A stretch of 64,000 bases of DNA from Frankiales bacterium (lineage in GTDB: Bacteria > Actinomycetota > Actinomycetes > Mycobacteriales > SCTD01): contig JAOPVP010000046.1 in assembly GCA_025966135.1 (NCBI GenBank), positions 1-64,000 on the forward strand. The letters are read 5' to 3'. Made by a program: the position numbers and the translations under genes. Every line of letters starts with the position of its first letter. Positions within the stretch are counted from its first letter, which is position 1. Below the pieces are notes generated by a model, which made no database searches, was not told the DNA's origin, and saw nothing but the letters and a program-made list of their open reading frames with translations. Positions 9,646 to 21,935 of this stretch are shown one piece after another.

Positions 9646-10254
9646 TCAGCCCGCGCGGCGAGCGTCGACCTCGACGTCGGTCGGCAGGGGGCGCACGACG
9701 CCGGCGCTGATGACCTCGTTGGCCAGCCGGGCACGGCGGTTGATCCCCTCGGCGATCCGGAACTTCTGGTACAGCCGCAGCAGGTGCTGCTTGACCGCGG
9801 CCTCGGTGACGACGAGCTCGTCGGCCATGTCGTGGGCCGTCGCGGGGGCGACGAAGGCATCCTGCTGAAGGGCGGGTCGGCAGAGCGCGGTCAGCACCTC
9901 CAGCTCGCGACGGGTGAGGTCGGGAGCGGAGATCCGGCGCAGCTCGATCGCGTCGTCCGTCTCCGTGGACAACCCTCCGACCCGGGTGCGGGCGGTGCCG
10001 AACGACAGCACGTCGCCCTCCAGCAGCACCCGCTTGCCGACGGGGCGCCCGTTGACCCGAGTGCCGTTGATGGACAGGCCCAGGTCGGAGACGTACACGT
10101 GCGGGCCGCGCCGCACGATCTCGGCATGTAGCCGCGACACGCTCGGGTCCTCCAACGAGATGTCGACCCCCTTGCCCCGTCCTACGGTCGTGAGCGGCTC
10201 CAGGAGGGCAAACGTCTCACCGGTTTCCTCGAGCCGAAGGTGCGGTGCATCCAC
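9646..10254 (-). CDS. FHA-domain protein with C-terminal helix-turn-helix
   Basis: The 202-aa protein has a forkhead-associated phosphothreonine-binding domain at about residues 20-95 with the canonical GR..S.xH...NG residues (VGRGKG, SRLHAE, INGTRVNG). About 40 residues later comes a LuxR-like helix-turn-helix, LTRRELEVL to VTEAAVKQHLLRLYQKF (about 113-172). It therefore looks like a regulator that reads Ser/Thr-kinase signals and binds DNA; its targets are unknown. It is convergent with folD, with no bases between the stops. A predicted Ser/Thr kinase lies 14 kb away, but any link is speculative. Confidence 0.8.
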   Translation of the reverse strand: MDAPHLRLEETGETFALLEPLTTVGRGKGVDISLEDPSVSRLHAEIVRRGPHVYVSDLGLSINGTRVNGRPVGKRVLLEGDVLSFGTARTRVGGLSTETDDAIELRRISAPDLTRRELEVLTALCRPALQQDAFVAPATAHDMADELVVTEAAVKQHLLRLYQKFRIAEGINRRARLANEVISAGVVRPLPTDVEVDARRAG

Positions 10255-10369
10255 GATCGGGCCTCCTTGGGTGACGGTGATATGTCCTCTTCGGGCCCGT
10301 ACCCGAGGAGCCGAGGGTCACACTCCTCGTACCTCGCTAGTGTTCGACGCGAAACACCAGGAGGCCTGC

Positions 10370-10783
10370 TTGCGTGCGTTGCCCGACCTTCGTCCCACGC
10401 TGGACCCCACACACCTCGCCGTGGCCCGCTGGCCGGTGGGATGGCGCCCCAGCGCGCTCCCCGAGGCGTTCTTCGGGTTCGTGGAGGACGAGGACGAGGT
10501 CACCTTGGTCTGCGCGGAGGCGACGATGGCGTCGTACGAGGGCGCTGTCGAGGTGGAGGCGGGATGGCGGCGGGTGACGTTCGCCGGTCCGCTCCCCTGG
10601 GAGCAGGTCGGGTTCCTCGCCGATGTCGCCTCGCGACTGGCGGCCGCCCGGATCCCCTTCACGTCGATGGCCGGGTTCACCACCGACCACGTGCTGGTGC
10701 GGGCCGCACAGGCCGACCTGGCGGTGGCCGTCCTGCGCGGCGACGCACCGCCGAGGCCGCGGCCGGGGACGACGAACCCATGA
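10370..10783 (+). CDS. ACT-like domain protein (CASTOR/DUF type)
   Basis: The 137-aa product is a small soluble protein with an ACT-like alternation of strands and helices (residues about 60-130; WRRVTFAGPLPWEQVGFLADVASRLAAARIPF). This resembles actinobacterial amino-acid-binding ACT_7/CASTOR-type proteins. Start TTG 10370 is supported by a perfect AGGAGG at 10359-10364 with 5-nt spacing; the long open frame upstream of it overlaps the divergent FHA gene and is not coding. The stop overlaps the ATG of the DUF3017 gene. The ligand is unknown. Confidence 0.7.
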   Translation: MRALPDLRPTLDPTHLAVARWPVGWRPSALPEAFFGFVEDEDEVTLVCAEATMASYEGAVEVEAGWRRVTFAGPLPWEQVGFLADVASRLAAARIPFTSMAGFTTDHVLVRAAQADLAVAVLRGDAPPRPRPGTTNP

Positions 10784-11037
10784 AGGACCTGCCTTTCCTC
10801 AGCGTGCTTCTCGTCGTCGCCGTGGGCGTGTTCAGCGTCGGAGTCCTGCACTCCTGGCGGATCGGTTCGGGCGTGGTGGGCCTGGGACTGTGCCTGGGTG
10901 CGGCGCTCCGGCTGACCCTGCCGACCCGGCAGGCAGGGCTGCTCGTGGTGCGTTCGCGGGCGGTCGACGCCGCGGTCCTGCTCGTGCTCGGCTTCGCCCT
11001 CGTCATCCTGACCAACACCATCCCCGCGGGGCACTGA
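10780..11037 (+). CDS. DUF3017 small membrane protein
   Basis: The 85-aa protein has three hydrophobic segments (about 5-22, 28-48, 62-80) separated by a short basic loop, LPTRQAGLLVVRSRAVD, characteristic of DUF3017. It overlaps the preceding gene by ATGA. In actinobacteria this family is commonly found next to folD or mdh, which matches its place here, 91 bp before mdh. No function is known. Confidence 0.75.
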   Translation: MKDLPFLSVLLVVAVGVFSVGVLHSWRIGSGVVGLGLCLGAALRLTLPTRQAGLLVVRSRAVDAAVLLVLGFALVILTNTIPAGH

Positions 11038-11067
11038 CCCCTTCCGGCCCGCGCCTGCGGAGACCTC

Positions 11068-14313
<3,246 letters not shown>

Positions 14314-14327
14314 CAAGCGGACGGGGT

Positions 14328-14345
14328 CCGGGTGCCTGCACCCGG
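14328..14345 (+). terminator. Short hairpin after icd
   Basis: CCGGGTGC (14328-14335) and GCACCCGG (14338-14345) form an 8-bp perfect stem with a 2-nt gap, 15 bp downstream of the icd stop. The 2-nt gap forces some end pairs open, so it is only a modest terminator candidate. Confidence 0.5.
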
Positions 14346-14449
14346 CGCGTGCGCCTCGTCGCTCGCGTGGTGCGCTGCGGCTCTAGGCTGCTCGGCGTGG
14401 ACCATCCTCCGAGTACCTCGGCGCGACGACCCCTGTCGGGCGGCGCGCC

Positions 14450-15754
14450 GTGAACGACGTCTTCATCAGCATCGCGCTCATCCTGGTGCTCATCCTGGTC
14501 GGTGCCATCTTCGTGGCCGGCGAGATCGCACTCGTCTCGCTGCGGGAGAGCCAGGTCAAGGCCCTGGCGGAGAAGGGCAGGCGCGGGGGCCGTGTCCAGT
14601 CGCTGACCAGCACCCCCAACAGGTTCCTGGCCGCCGCGCAGATCGGCGTGACGTTCGCCGGTTTCATGTCTGCGGCGTTCGGCGAGTCCCGGCTGTCCAG
14701 CCATCTCGAACCGCACCTCCAGGAGTGGCTCGGGGTGTCCCGGGGGTTCGCCGACGTCCTGTCGCTGATCCTCATCACCCTGGCCATCAGCTACGTCGCC
14801 ATCGTGGTGGGCGAGCTGGTCCCGAAGCGGCTGGGCCTGCAGCGGGCTGAGGGTGCGGCGCTGCTGCTCGCGCCCTTCCTCGACCGGTTCGCCTCGATCA
14901 TGAGACCGGTCGTCTGGTTGCTGTCCCGCAGCACCGACGTCCTGGTGCGGATGCTCGGTGGGGACCCCGGTGCCAGGCGTGAAGCCATCACCGAGGAGGA
15001 GCTGCGCGGTCTGGTCGCCAGCCACGAGTCGCTGACCAAGGACGAGCGCAAGCTCATCGACGAGGTCTTCGCGGCGGGCGAGCGGCAGCTGCGCGAGGTG
15101 ATGATCCCGCGTACCGAGGTGGAGTTCCTCGACGGCTCCATGACGGTCGCGCGGGCAGCCAAGGTGACCGCGACCGCGCCGCACTCCCGCTACCCCGTGA
15201 CCCGAGGCTCGCCGGACGACATCCTCGGTTTCGTGCACGTCCGCGACCTGTTGATGCCGGCGGCCAAGGCGCGGACCACCAAGGTCGCCGACGTCACCCG
15301 CGAGGTGAAGCTGCTCCCCGGCACCAAACGAGTGCTGCCCGCGATGTCGGAGATGCGCCGTGAAGGGCATCACCTCGCGATCGTCGTCGACGAGTACGGC
15401 GGCACCGCCGGCATCGTCACCCTCGAGGACCTCATCGAGGAGGTCATCGGCGAGATCCGTGACGAGTACGACGCCCCGAGCGCCGAGGCCCTGCGCACCC
15501 ACGGAGGAGCGGTCGAGGTCGACGGCCTGCTCAACCTCGACGAGGTCGAGGAGCAGACCGGTGTCCACCTGCCGGACGGCCCCTACGAGACCCTCGCCGG
15601 GTTCGTGATGGCGTCGCTGGGGCACGTCCCGCGGGTAGGTGAAGCCGTGGAGGCCGACGGCCACCGGCTCGAGGTCACCGAGCTCGACGGCCGTCGGATC
15701 TCTCGGGTCCGGGTGACCCCGATCACGGCTGACGTGGGCGCGCCCGCGTCCTGA
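14450..15754 (+). CDS. CNNM/CorC-family membrane protein (hemolysin-like)
   Basis: The 434-aa product has an N-terminal CNNM (DUF21) transmembrane domain with a first segment at residues 3-25 and further segments to about 150. A cytosolic CBS pair follows (about 200-330; [42 protein letters not shown]), then a C-terminal CorC/HlyC domain with [15 protein letters not shown]. Such proteins are tied to magnesium or cobalt efflux and to membrane integrity; the old hemolysin label is not supported. Start GTG 14450. It is followed after 37 bp by a DUF2505 gene and may be cotranscribed with it. Confidence 0.88.
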   Translation: MNDVFISIALILVLILVGAIFVAGEIALVSLRESQVKALAEKGRRGGRVQSLTSTPNRFLAAAQIGVTFAGFMSAAFGESRLSSHLEPHLQEWLGVSRGFADVLSLILITLAISYVAIVVGELVPKRLGLQRAEGAALLLAPFLDRFASIMRPVVWLLSRSTDVLVRMLGGDPGARREAITEEELRGLVASHESLTKDERKLIDEVFAAGERQLREVMIPRTEVEFLDGSMTVARAAKVTATAPHSRYPVTRGSPDDILGFVHVRDLLMPAAKARTTKVADVTREVKLLPGTKRVLPAMSEMRREGHHLAIVVDEYGGTAGIVTLEDLIEEVIGEIRDEYDAPSAEALRTHGGAVEVDGLLNLDEVEEQTGVHLPDGPYETLAGFVMASLGHVPRVGEAVEADGHRLEVTELDGRRISRVRVTPITADVGAPAS

Positions 15755-15791
15755 CAGATCCCTGCCCACCTGTTCATGAGAGGAGCTGACG

Positions 15792-16283
15792 GTGCCCGGC
15801 AAGATCAGTGTGAGGTACGACCTACCGGTCGACGTCGAGACCGCCTACGCCGCGATCTCCGGCAACGACTGGGCGCCGACCAAGGCCAGGGAGCTGGGCG
15901 ACGACAGTACCCAGGTCTCGCGCACCGAAGGCCCCGCAGGCGCGGTCACGCTGGTGGTCACGCGCAAGCTCCCGGACGGTGTCCCGGGCTTCCTCACCCA
16001 GTTCCTCCCGGCGGACGGCAGGGTCATCCAGACCGACACCTGGGGGGCGGCCGACGACGGCGTGCGCGCCGGCACCTGGAAGGCAGACACCGTGGGGTCG
16101 CCGGCCAAGGTGGCGGGCGTCATGCGCCTCGAGCCGGCCGGCTCCGGGTGCGTCTACGTGGTCGAGGGATCAGTCAAGGTGTCCATCCCGCTGATCGGGG
16201 GCAAGGCGGAGAACCTGGTCGTGCGCATGACCGAGAAGCTGACGTCCAAGGAGGCCGACGTCCTACGCGCGATGCTGTCCTGA
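15792..16283 (+). CDS. DUF2505 family protein
   Basis: The 163-aa soluble protein matches the actinobacterial DUF2505 family, which has an SRPBCC-like (START/Bet v 1) fold. The opening ISVRYDLPVDVETAYAAISGNDW and the closing LIGGKAENLVVRMTEKLTSKEADVLRAML helix are typical. These proteins may bind a hydrophobic ligand, but no ligand is known. Start GTG 15792 has a GAGGAG site upstream (about 15780-15785). The geranylgeranyl-reductase-like gene ends convergently 20 bp later. Confidence 0.75.
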   Translation: MPGKISVRYDLPVDVETAYAAISGNDWAPTKARELGDDSTQVSRTEGPAGAVTLVVTRKLPDGVPGFLTQFLPADGRVIQTDTWGAADDGVRAGTWKADTVGSPAKVAGVMRLEPAGSGCVYVVEGSVKVSIPLIGGKAENLVVRMTEKLTSKEADVLRAMLS

Positions 16284-16303
16284 TCGTCCGTTACGTCCGC
16301 TCG

Positions 16304-17500
16304 TCACCCGCGCAGGTGGGTGCGCTTGAGCGGACGCAAGGAGTGGGTCGCCTCCCTTGCGAGGGCGCGGACGAGCGGGGCGGTGATCAGGCCGCGTCCG
16401 AGGCCGACCTCGACCAGGGCGTCCATGGCGCCCGGCGCCTGCCTGGCCGCGCGGACCCCCGCGTCGAGGACCCGCTGGTGCGCGGTGATCCGCGCCAGCA
16501 GCGACGTGTGCTTGAGGTGGGTGCCCAGCTCTCGCTCCAGCAGCTCCCGGTACGAGGCCCCCGGATCGCGGGCCGACACCGCCACCGCCCCGGCGAGGCG
16601 CCCCGACAGCAGCGCGTAGAAGATGCCTTCGCCGGTCAGCGGGTTGACCAGCGAGGCGGCGTCGCCGGCGAGCAGTACCCGACCGTCCGGCTGCACCGGT
16701 CGGGAGGTGGACAGCGGCAGGTGGTGCGACCGCAGCCGCACCGCCCCCGCCGCTTCCGGCAGCAGCTGCACGAGCCGGTCGTGCAAGGCGTCCTTTCCGT
16801 GCTCTGCCGCCCTGAGGCTGGGAAGGAGCATCCCGAAACCGACGTTGGACGTGCCGTCCCCGGCATCGAAGCGCCAGGCGTAGGCCGGCCAGTCACGGCC
16901 GTCCATGACGATGACTTGCTCCGGATCGCTTGTTTCCCAAGGGATGTAGCCGCGGACGGCCACGGCGATGGTTGACGGGTCCTGGTGGGGGAGGCCGAGG
17001 CGACGTCGTACCACGCCGTTGGCACCATCGGCACCGACCACGGTGCGGGCCTCGATCTCACCGTCGAGGACGACCCGGTCGGGCCGCACCTCGACCTGCC
17101 GGACCGTGTGGCGCCGGAGCTCCGCGCCACGCGCCACGGCGGCATCGAGCAGCCGGGCGTCGAACACGGTGCGGGGCACGACGTAGTCGGGGCGTTGCAG
17201 CACCGCCTCGGCCTGCGTGCCGCGTGGGCTGACCAGCCGCAGGCGCCGGACGGGGACCCGGTCGAGCAGCACGTGCGCGGCCCCCAGCCGGGCGAGCTCG
17301 TCGAGGGCGTGGGGGGCGATCCCGTCGCCGCACGACTTGTCCCGCGGAAAGTCCTGCTTGTCGAGCAACAGCACCCGCGCGCCTGGTCGGGTGCGCAGGG
17401 CGGACAGGGCCGCGGCGGCACCGGCAGGACCAGCCCCGACCACCGCCACGTCGTACACATCATGAAACCTAGGTGACGGCTCTGAGAGACTAGATCGCAT
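16304..17500 (-). CDS. FAD-dependent geranylgeranyl-reductase-family oxidoreductase
   Basis: The protein has an N-terminal FAD-binding motif ([18 protein letters not shown]), the family signature [16 protein letters not shown], a second dinucleotide stretch ([17 protein letters not shown]) and a late [19 protein letters not shown] motif. These define the geranylgeranyl reductase/menaquinone-tail reductase branch of flavin reductases; the MenJ-type reaction is one possibility. The start is uncertain: ATG 17500 gives 398 aa and overlaps the trpS ATG on the other strand, whereas GTG 17458 gives 384 aa and starts right at the family's usual N-terminus. The 3' ends of this gene and the DUF2505 gene converge. 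Confidence 0.8.
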   Translation of the reverse strand: MRSSLSEPSPRFHDVYDVAVVGAGPAGAAAALSALRTRPGARVLLLDKQDFPRDKSCGDGIAPHALDELARLGAAHVLLDRVPVRRLRLVSPRGTQAEAVLQRPDYVVPRTVFDARLLDAAVARGAELRRHTVRQVEVRPDRVVLDGEIEARTVVGADGANGVVRRRLGLPHQDPSTIAVAVRGYIPWETSDPEQVIVMDGRDWPAYAWRFDAGDGTSNVGFGMLLPSLRAAEHGKDALHDRLVQLLPEAAGAVRLRSHHLPLSTSRPVQPDGRVLLAGDAASLVNPLTGEGIFYALLSGRLAGAVAVSARDPGASYRELLERELGTHLKHTSLLARITAHQRVLDAGVRAARQAPGAMDALVEVGLGRGLITAPLVRALAREATHSLRPLKRTHLRG

Positions 17501-18482
17501 GTCTCGTCCACGCGTGCTGTCAGGGATCCAGCCGACCGGTGCCGGCAAGCACCTGGGCAACTACCTGGGCGCCGTGCGGTACTGGGCCGCGATGCAGGAC
17601 GAGAGCGAGTGCTTCTATTTCATCGCCGACCTGCACGCGCTCACCGTCTCGCCCGACCCGGCCGAGCTGCGTGAGCGCACCCGGAGGCTGATCGCCGAGC
17701 TGCTCGCGATGGGCGTGGATCCGGAGCGCAGCAGCTTGTTCGCGCAGAGCCACCTGCCCGAGCACACCGAGCTGGCCTGGGTGCTGTCGTGCCTGACCGG
17801 CTTCGGTGAGGCCTCGCGCATGACGCAGTTCAAGGACAAGGGCGGCGGCAACGTCGGACTTTTCAACTACCCGATCCTGCAAGCCGCGGACATCCTGCTG
17901 TACCAGGCCAACGCCGTTCCCGTCGGGGAGGACCAGCGTCAGCACCTGGAGCTGACGCGCGACCTCGCGCAGCGCTTCAACAACCGGTACGGCGAGACCT
18001 TCACGGTGCCCGATCCGTATGTCCAGAAGTCCGCCGACCGGATCAAGGACCTGCAGGATCCCACCGCCAAGATGAGTACCAGCCGCGGCGGCCCCGGCAC
18101 GCTGTGGGTCATCGAGGACGACCAGGCGACCACCAAGAAGATCAAGAGCGCGGTCACGGACACGGGCCGCGACGTCGTCTACGGCGTCGCCGAGAAGCCC
18201 GGGATCAGCAACCTGCTCACGATCTTGTCGGTGGCCACCGGCAAGGCCGTGCCGGAGCTCGAGGGGGCTTACGCCGGCAAGGGCTACGGCGACTTCAAGA
18301 CCGATGTCGCCGAGGCCGTCGTCGAGCTGTTCGCCCCCGTACGTCGTCGCTTCGACGAGCTCGTCGCCGACCCGGCGTACCTGGACCAGGTGCTCGCGGA
18401 GGGCGCGACGCGAGCCCGCGAGGTCGCGGTCGCCACGATGGCGACCGTGCGCGAGCGGGTCGGGCTGCTGGCACCGGCCTAG
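17499..18482 (+). CDS. trpS: Tryptophanyl-tRNA synthetase
   Basis: The 327-aa class I synthetase has the HIGH-equivalent HLGN at residues 18-21 and KMSTS at 191-195 (AKMSTSRGG). LSGIQPTG near the N-terminus is typical of bacterial TrpRS. Length is normal. ATG 17499 shares the palindrome CATG with the possible start of the opposite-strand reductase. A GC hairpin separates it from the YihY gene. Confidence 0.96.
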   Translation: MSRPRVLSGIQPTGAGKHLGNYLGAVRYWAAMQDESECFYFIADLHALTVSPDPAELRERTRRLIAELLAMGVDPERSSLFAQSHLPEHTELAWVLSCLTGFGEASRMTQFKDKGGGNVGLFNYPILQAADILLYQANAVPVGEDQRQHLELTRDLAQRFNNRYGETFTVPDPYVQKSADRIKDLQDPTAKMSTSRGGPGTLWVIEDDQATTKKIKSAVTDTGRDVVYGVAEKPGISNLLTILSVATGKAVPELEGAYAGKGYGDFKTDVAEAVVELFAPVRRRFDELVADPAYLDQVLAEGATRAREVAVATMATVRERVGLLAPA

Positions 18483-18495
18483 GCCGACCCGGTTC

Positions 18496-18521
18496 GGCCT
18501 CCCCCCGAAACGGGGTAGGCC
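18496..18521 (+). terminator. GC-rich hairpin after trpS
   Basis: GGCCT plus CCCCG (18496-18507) pair with CGGGG plus AGGCC (18511-18521), leaving one asymmetric mismatch and a 3-nt AAA loop. It begins 14 bp after the trpS stop and ends 8 bp before the next start. Confidence 0.55.
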
Positions 18522-18528
18522 CCGCCTT

Positions 18529-19566
18529 GTGATCTCGACCTTGCGTGCGCGGTTCGGGCTGATCGACCACCTGGTCCGGACCTACCAGCGCTATCAGGCG
18601 GACAACGGCGACCGGCTGGCTGCGGCGGTCACCTTCTACTGGTTCCTGTCGCTGTTCCCGATCCTGCTGCTGGTCATCTACCTGTTCAAGCTCGTCAACG
18701 GTGCCTCCGCGGCGGCGGACGTGCAGTCCGGACTCGCGGGGTACCTACCTCCCGAGCTGGTCACGACGATCAGCACGACCATCGGTGCCCACGCCGGCCG
18801 GGCCGGCCTCCTCGGTGCCGTCGGTCTCCTCCTGTCCGGGCTGGGCTGGATCGATGCCCTGCGCGAGGCGATTCGTGCGATCTGGCGCTGCCCCGCGCCC
18901 CGTCGCAACCTGGTGGTCCGCAAGGTCGTCGACGTCGTCGCCCTCATCGGGTTGCTGGCCACCGTCACGGCGTCGGTCATCGTGACCGGACTGGCCGGCA
19001 GCGGGCCGCAGTTCCTGCTGGAACAGGCCGGCGTGGAGTCGACGACCGCCGCGATCTGGTTCACCAAGGCGCTCGGCCTGCTCCTGGCCGGCGTTGCCGA
19101 CGTGGCGCTGTTCCTGTACCTGTTCGTGCGGCTGGCAGGTGTGCCCGCGCCGTTCTGGCAGGTCCTCAAGGGCGCGGTGTTCGGGGCCGTCGGGTTCGGC
19201 CTGCTCAAGCTGGTGGGTGGCTTCTACGTGCAGCACACGACCAAGAGGGGCGAGGCGACCTACGGCGCCTTCGCCGTCGTCATCGGGCTCCTGCTGTTCC
19301 TCAACCTGGTGTCACGGCTGGTGCTGTACGCCGCTGCCTTCGCCGTGACAGCCTCGCCTGAGGAGCCGGAGACACCGGAAGAGGGAGACGTGGTGGAGAC
19401 GCCGAAGGACGACAGCGGGGCCTCGCCGGTTGCTGCGGGCGGGCAGCCTCCGGGCGCGCCGAAGGTGCAGCTGGCCGCTCGGGTGACCGTCGTCGTCGGC
19501 GGAATGGTGCTGGTCATGGTGATGCTGCACGCCCTCAAGACCGTGCAGCGGCTGCTGCGTCGCTAG
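18529..19566 (+). CDS. YihY/virulence factor BrkB family membrane protein
   Basis: The 345-aa protein has the family's opening YQADNGDRLAAAVTFYWFLSLFPILLLVIYLF and six hydrophobic segments, ending in a charged, proline-rich tail and one more hydrophobic helix near the C-terminus. YihY/BrkB proteins were once called ribonuclease BN; that activity belongs to another gene, and the true function is unclear (possibly a membrane transporter). GTG 18529 is the best start, because the open frame upstream overlaps trpS. The order trpS-yihY-dac-SCO4848-like is conserved in actinobacteria. Confidence 0.85.
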   Translation: MISTLRARFGLIDHLVRTYQRYQADNGDRLAAAVTFYWFLSLFPILLLVIYLFKLVNGASAAADVQSGLAGYLPPELVTTISTTIGAHAGRAGLLGAVGLLLSGLGWIDALREAIRAIWRCPAPRRNLVVRKVVDVVALIGLLATVTASVIVTGLAGSGPQFLLEQAGVESTTAAIWFTKALGLLLAGVADVALFLYLFVRLAGVPAPFWQVLKGAVFGAVGFGLLKLVGGFYVQHTTKRGEATYGAFAVVIGLLLFLNLVSRLVLYAAAFAVTASPEEPETPEEGDVVETPKDDSGASPVAAGGQPPGAPKVQLAARVTVVVGGMVLVMVMLHALKTVQRLLRR

Positions 19567-19575
19567 GGAGACCGG

Positions 19576-20724
19576 CTAGAGGGGTGGCAGCCTGAGCTTG
19601 CGCCGGCGACTGCGGCGACGGCCCCGCAGCAGGCTGCTGGCGATGACCGCCACCCCCGCTCCGACGACGCCGGTGGGGAGAAGCGGGAGCCCGTTGTCCT
19701 TGCTGGCCGACAGGTTGACGGCAGCAGGGTGCAGGCCCGCGTTGGGGGTCGGGCTCGGAGTGGGCATCACCGGGTCGACGAGCTGGCCGATCGGGCTGAT
19801 ACCGGCCCGGGTCGCTGCGAAGCCCCAGTCGAGCAGCGCGGCCGCCTCGGGCCAGTAGCGCGGGTTGGTGCGCAGCAACGTCACGACGAGGGTGTGGCCG
19901 CCGCGGGTGGCCGCACCGACGAACGTCGCCTGGGCCTTGACGGTGTAGCCGTTCTTGATGCCGATCGCGCCGGGGTAGTTCCACAGGAGCTTGTCGTGGC
20001 TGCCGATGGGGATCGCCATCCTGCCGGGGCCGCGGATGTGCGAGCTCTTGATGGCGACGTACTTGCGGAACGCCGGGAGCTGCATGCCGGCGCGGGCGAT
20101 CAGGGCCAGGTCGTAGGCGCTCGTGAGCTGCTTGGGGTCGTCGAGGCCGTTGGCGTTGACCGCCTGCGTGTCGAGGGCGTTCAGGTGGGCGGCCTCGGCG
20201 TTCATCTCGGCCACCGTCTTGGGGATCCCGCCGTTGGCCGTCGCGAGGGTGTTGGCGGCGTCGTTGCCGGACACGACGAGCATGGCGGTGAACAGCTCAC
20301 TGACGGTGTACTTGACGTTCTGCACCAGGCCGACCTTGGAGCCGTCGACGTTGAGGTCCGCCCAGGTCGGTGTGACCCGTGCGGTCGCCTTCAGCCTCGG
20401 GATCAGGGTCACCGCGGTGAGCGTCTTGAGCGTGCTGGCCGGCGCGAAGCGTCCGTGCGGGTCCTTGCTCGCGAGCACGTCGCCGGTCGTGAGATCCGCA
20501 ACGAGCCAGCCGGCGGCGGTGGTCGGGGGCAGCGGCGTCGCGCCCTTCGCCACAACGACACCGCGCGCGCCGAGCAGGTCGCCGCCGACGATGCCGGGTC
20601 TCTCCACCGCAGCGGCCGGCAAGGCGGCCGTCACCAGGGCGGTAGTCAGCAAGAACATGACTGCCGTGACGAGGAGCGTGAGGGGGATGCCGGCTCTGGC
20701 CAGGGGGCCTGGGAAGGTCCGCAT
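19576..20724 (-). CDS. D-alanyl-D-alanine carboxypeptidase (S11 penicillin-binding protein)
   Basis: The 382-aa product trims peptidoglycan stem peptides outside the membrane. With ATG 20724 as start, it has a signal sequence (residues about 12-38) and the three active-site motifs: Ser97-x-x-Lys100 (STLK), Ser152-Gly-Asn (SGND) and Lys257-Asn-Gly (KNG, in place of the commoner KTG). A C-terminal hydrophobic helix flanked by an arginine/lysine cluster would anchor it. An in-frame ATG at 20751 adds nine residues without a better ribosome site. It converges with the YihY gene, with 9 bp between. Confidence 0.92.
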   Translation of the reverse strand: MRTFPGPLARAGIPLTLLVTAVMFLLTTALVTAALPAAAVERPGIVGGDLLGARGVVVAKGATPLPPTTAAGWLVADLTTGDVLASKDPHGRFAPASTLKTLTAVTLIPRLKATARVTPTWADLNVDGSKVGLVQNVKYTVSELFTAMLVVSGNDAANTLATANGGIPKTVAEMNAEAAHLNALDTQAVNANGLDDPKQLTSAYDLALIARAGMQLPAFRKYVAIKSSHIRGPGRMAIPIGSHDKLLWNYPGAIGIKNGYTVKAQATFVGAATRGGHTLVVTLLRTNPRYWPEAAALLDWGFAATRAGISPIGQLVDPVMPTPSPTPNAGLHPAAVNLSASKDNGLPLLPTGVVGAGVAVIASSLLRGRRRSRRRKLRLPPL

Positions 20725-20781
20725 GATGCCCAAACAGTACCGGAAGGTCACAGCCTGTCATCGTCGGCGACACTGGTGGAC

Positions 20782-21009
20782 GTGGTCCTTTCTCGCCGTG
20801 CCGCGGCCTTCTTGCTCGTCACTGGAGCCTTCCAGTGGGTCATCTGGCCCACCTTCCTCCACAACATCTGGAAGGACCCGCGGTCGTTCTCGCACGGCGA
20901 CCCGACCGCGTTCCTGCTGGTCCACGCGGTGCTGACAGTGGCCTCGCTCGCCTTGGCCACCGGGCTGCTCCTGGTCGGTGGGCGCTCCTGGCGGGCCGCC
21001 GCACGCTGA
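20782..21009 (+). CDS. SCO4848-like small membrane protein
   Basis: The 75-aa protein has two hydrophobic segments (about 6-24 and 43-66) and the family-like core FQWVIWPTFLHNIWKDPRSF. It resembles the SCO4848 family of two-helix membrane proteins, which accompany the D,D-carboxypeptidase in Streptomyces; the same neighbour is seen here, divergently, 57 bp away. GTG 20782 is preferred; GTG 20776 adds two residues. Function is unknown. Confidence 0.7.
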   Translation: MVLSRRAAAFLLVTGAFQWVIWPTFLHNIWKDPRSFSHGDPTAFLLVHAVLTVASLALATGLLLVGGRSWRAAAR

Positions 21010-21035
21010 GGGCTTCGCCGTACCCGCATTGGCTG

Positions 21036-21123
21036 GTGCACAGAAGCACGCGAGCATCGGTATGGCGTGCGCGGATGCACGGGAGCCGCGCGTGATCTCC
21101 CCCGCTCGCGTGCATCTGTGCAC
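21036..21123. repeat. 20-bp inverted repeat with 48-bp spacer
   Basis: GTGCACAGAAGCACGCGAGC (21036-21055) is matched by GCTCGCGTGCATCTGTGCAC (21104-21123) with 19 of 20 bases complementary. It lies in the 179-bp gap between the SCO4848-like gene and the 3' end of the sdh operon, which otherwise holds only a terminator hairpin. No gene is seen in the gap. Confidence 0.6.
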
Positions 21124-21142
21124 CCGGGACGCAACAGCACGA

Positions 21143-21171
21143 AGGCCGGACCCTTCAGCAGGGGCCGGCCT
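21143..21171 (-). terminator. Hairpin after sdhB
   Basis: AGGCCGG (21143-21149) and CCGGCCT (21165-21171) form a stem that can extend through CCC/GGG toward a short loop. It is 18 bp beyond the sdhB stop on the minus strand, so it probably ends the sdhCDAB transcript. Confidence 0.65.
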
Positions 21172-21188
21172 CCGGGGTCTGGGGGCGA

Positions 21189-21935
21189 CTAGACCTTGCG
21201 GAAGATCAGGGCTCGCTTCACTTCCTGGATGGCCTTGGTGACCTGGATGCCGCGGGGGCAGGCGTCGGTGCAGTTGAAGGTGGTCCGGCATCGCCAGACG
21301 CCTTCCTTCTCGTTCAGGATCTCCAGCCGCTCGTCGGCGCCCTCATCGCGCGAGTCGAAGATGAAGCGGTGCGCCATGACGATGGCCTGCGGGCCGAAGT
21401 AGGCCTCGTCGTTCCAGAACACCGGGCACGACGTGGTGCAGGCGGCGCACATGATGCACTTGGTCGAGTCGTCGAAACGGGCGCGGTCCTCGGCGGACTG
21501 CAGGCGCTCACGGGTCGGCGCGTTGCCGTTGGTGATGAGGAACGGCTTGATGGACTTGAAGGCCTCGAAGAACGGGTCCATGTCGACGATGAGGTCCTTG
21601 AGCACGGTGAGCCCCTTGATGGGCTCGATCGTGATGACCTCGCCGAGGTCCTTCACCAGGACCTTGCAGGAGAGCCGGTTCACGCCGTTGATGCGCATCG
21701 CGTCGGAGCCGCAGACGCCGTGCGCGCACGAGCGGCGGAAGCTCAGCGAGCCGTCGATGTACCACTTGACGTGGTGCAGGGCATCAAGCAGCCGGTCGCC
21801 CTTCTCGACGGGGACCTGGAACTCCTGCCAGGTCGCCTCAGGGCCCACCTCGGGGTCGTAGCGTCGGATCTTCAGGGTGACGAGCCGCTGGTGCTCGGCG
21901 ACCTCGACCGTGGGGCGTTCGTCAGTCACAGTCAT
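21189..21935 (-). CDS. sdhB: Succinate dehydrogenase iron-sulfur subunit
   Basis: The 248-aa subunit carries electrons from SdhA to quinone. It has the [2Fe-2S] ligands CAHGVCGSD...C (the Asp in CGSD replaces a Cys, as in other SdhB proteins), then CIMCAACTTSCP and FNCTDACP for the [4Fe-4S] and [3Fe-4S] centres. Its start shares a base with the sdhA stop. Last gene of the sdhCDAB operon. Confidence 0.97.
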   Translation of the reverse strand: MTVTDERPTVEVAEHQRLVTLKIRRYDPEVGPEATWQEFQVPVEKGDRLLDALHHVKWYIDGSLSFRRSCAHGVCGSDAMRINGVNRLSCKVLVKDLGEVITIEPIKGLTVLKDLIVDMDPFFEAFKSIKPFLITNGNAPTRERLQSAEDRARFDDSTKCIMCAACTTSCPVFWNDEAYFGPQAIVMAHRFIFDSRDEGADERLEILNEKEGVWRCRTTFNCTDACPRGIQVTKAIQEVKRALIFRKV

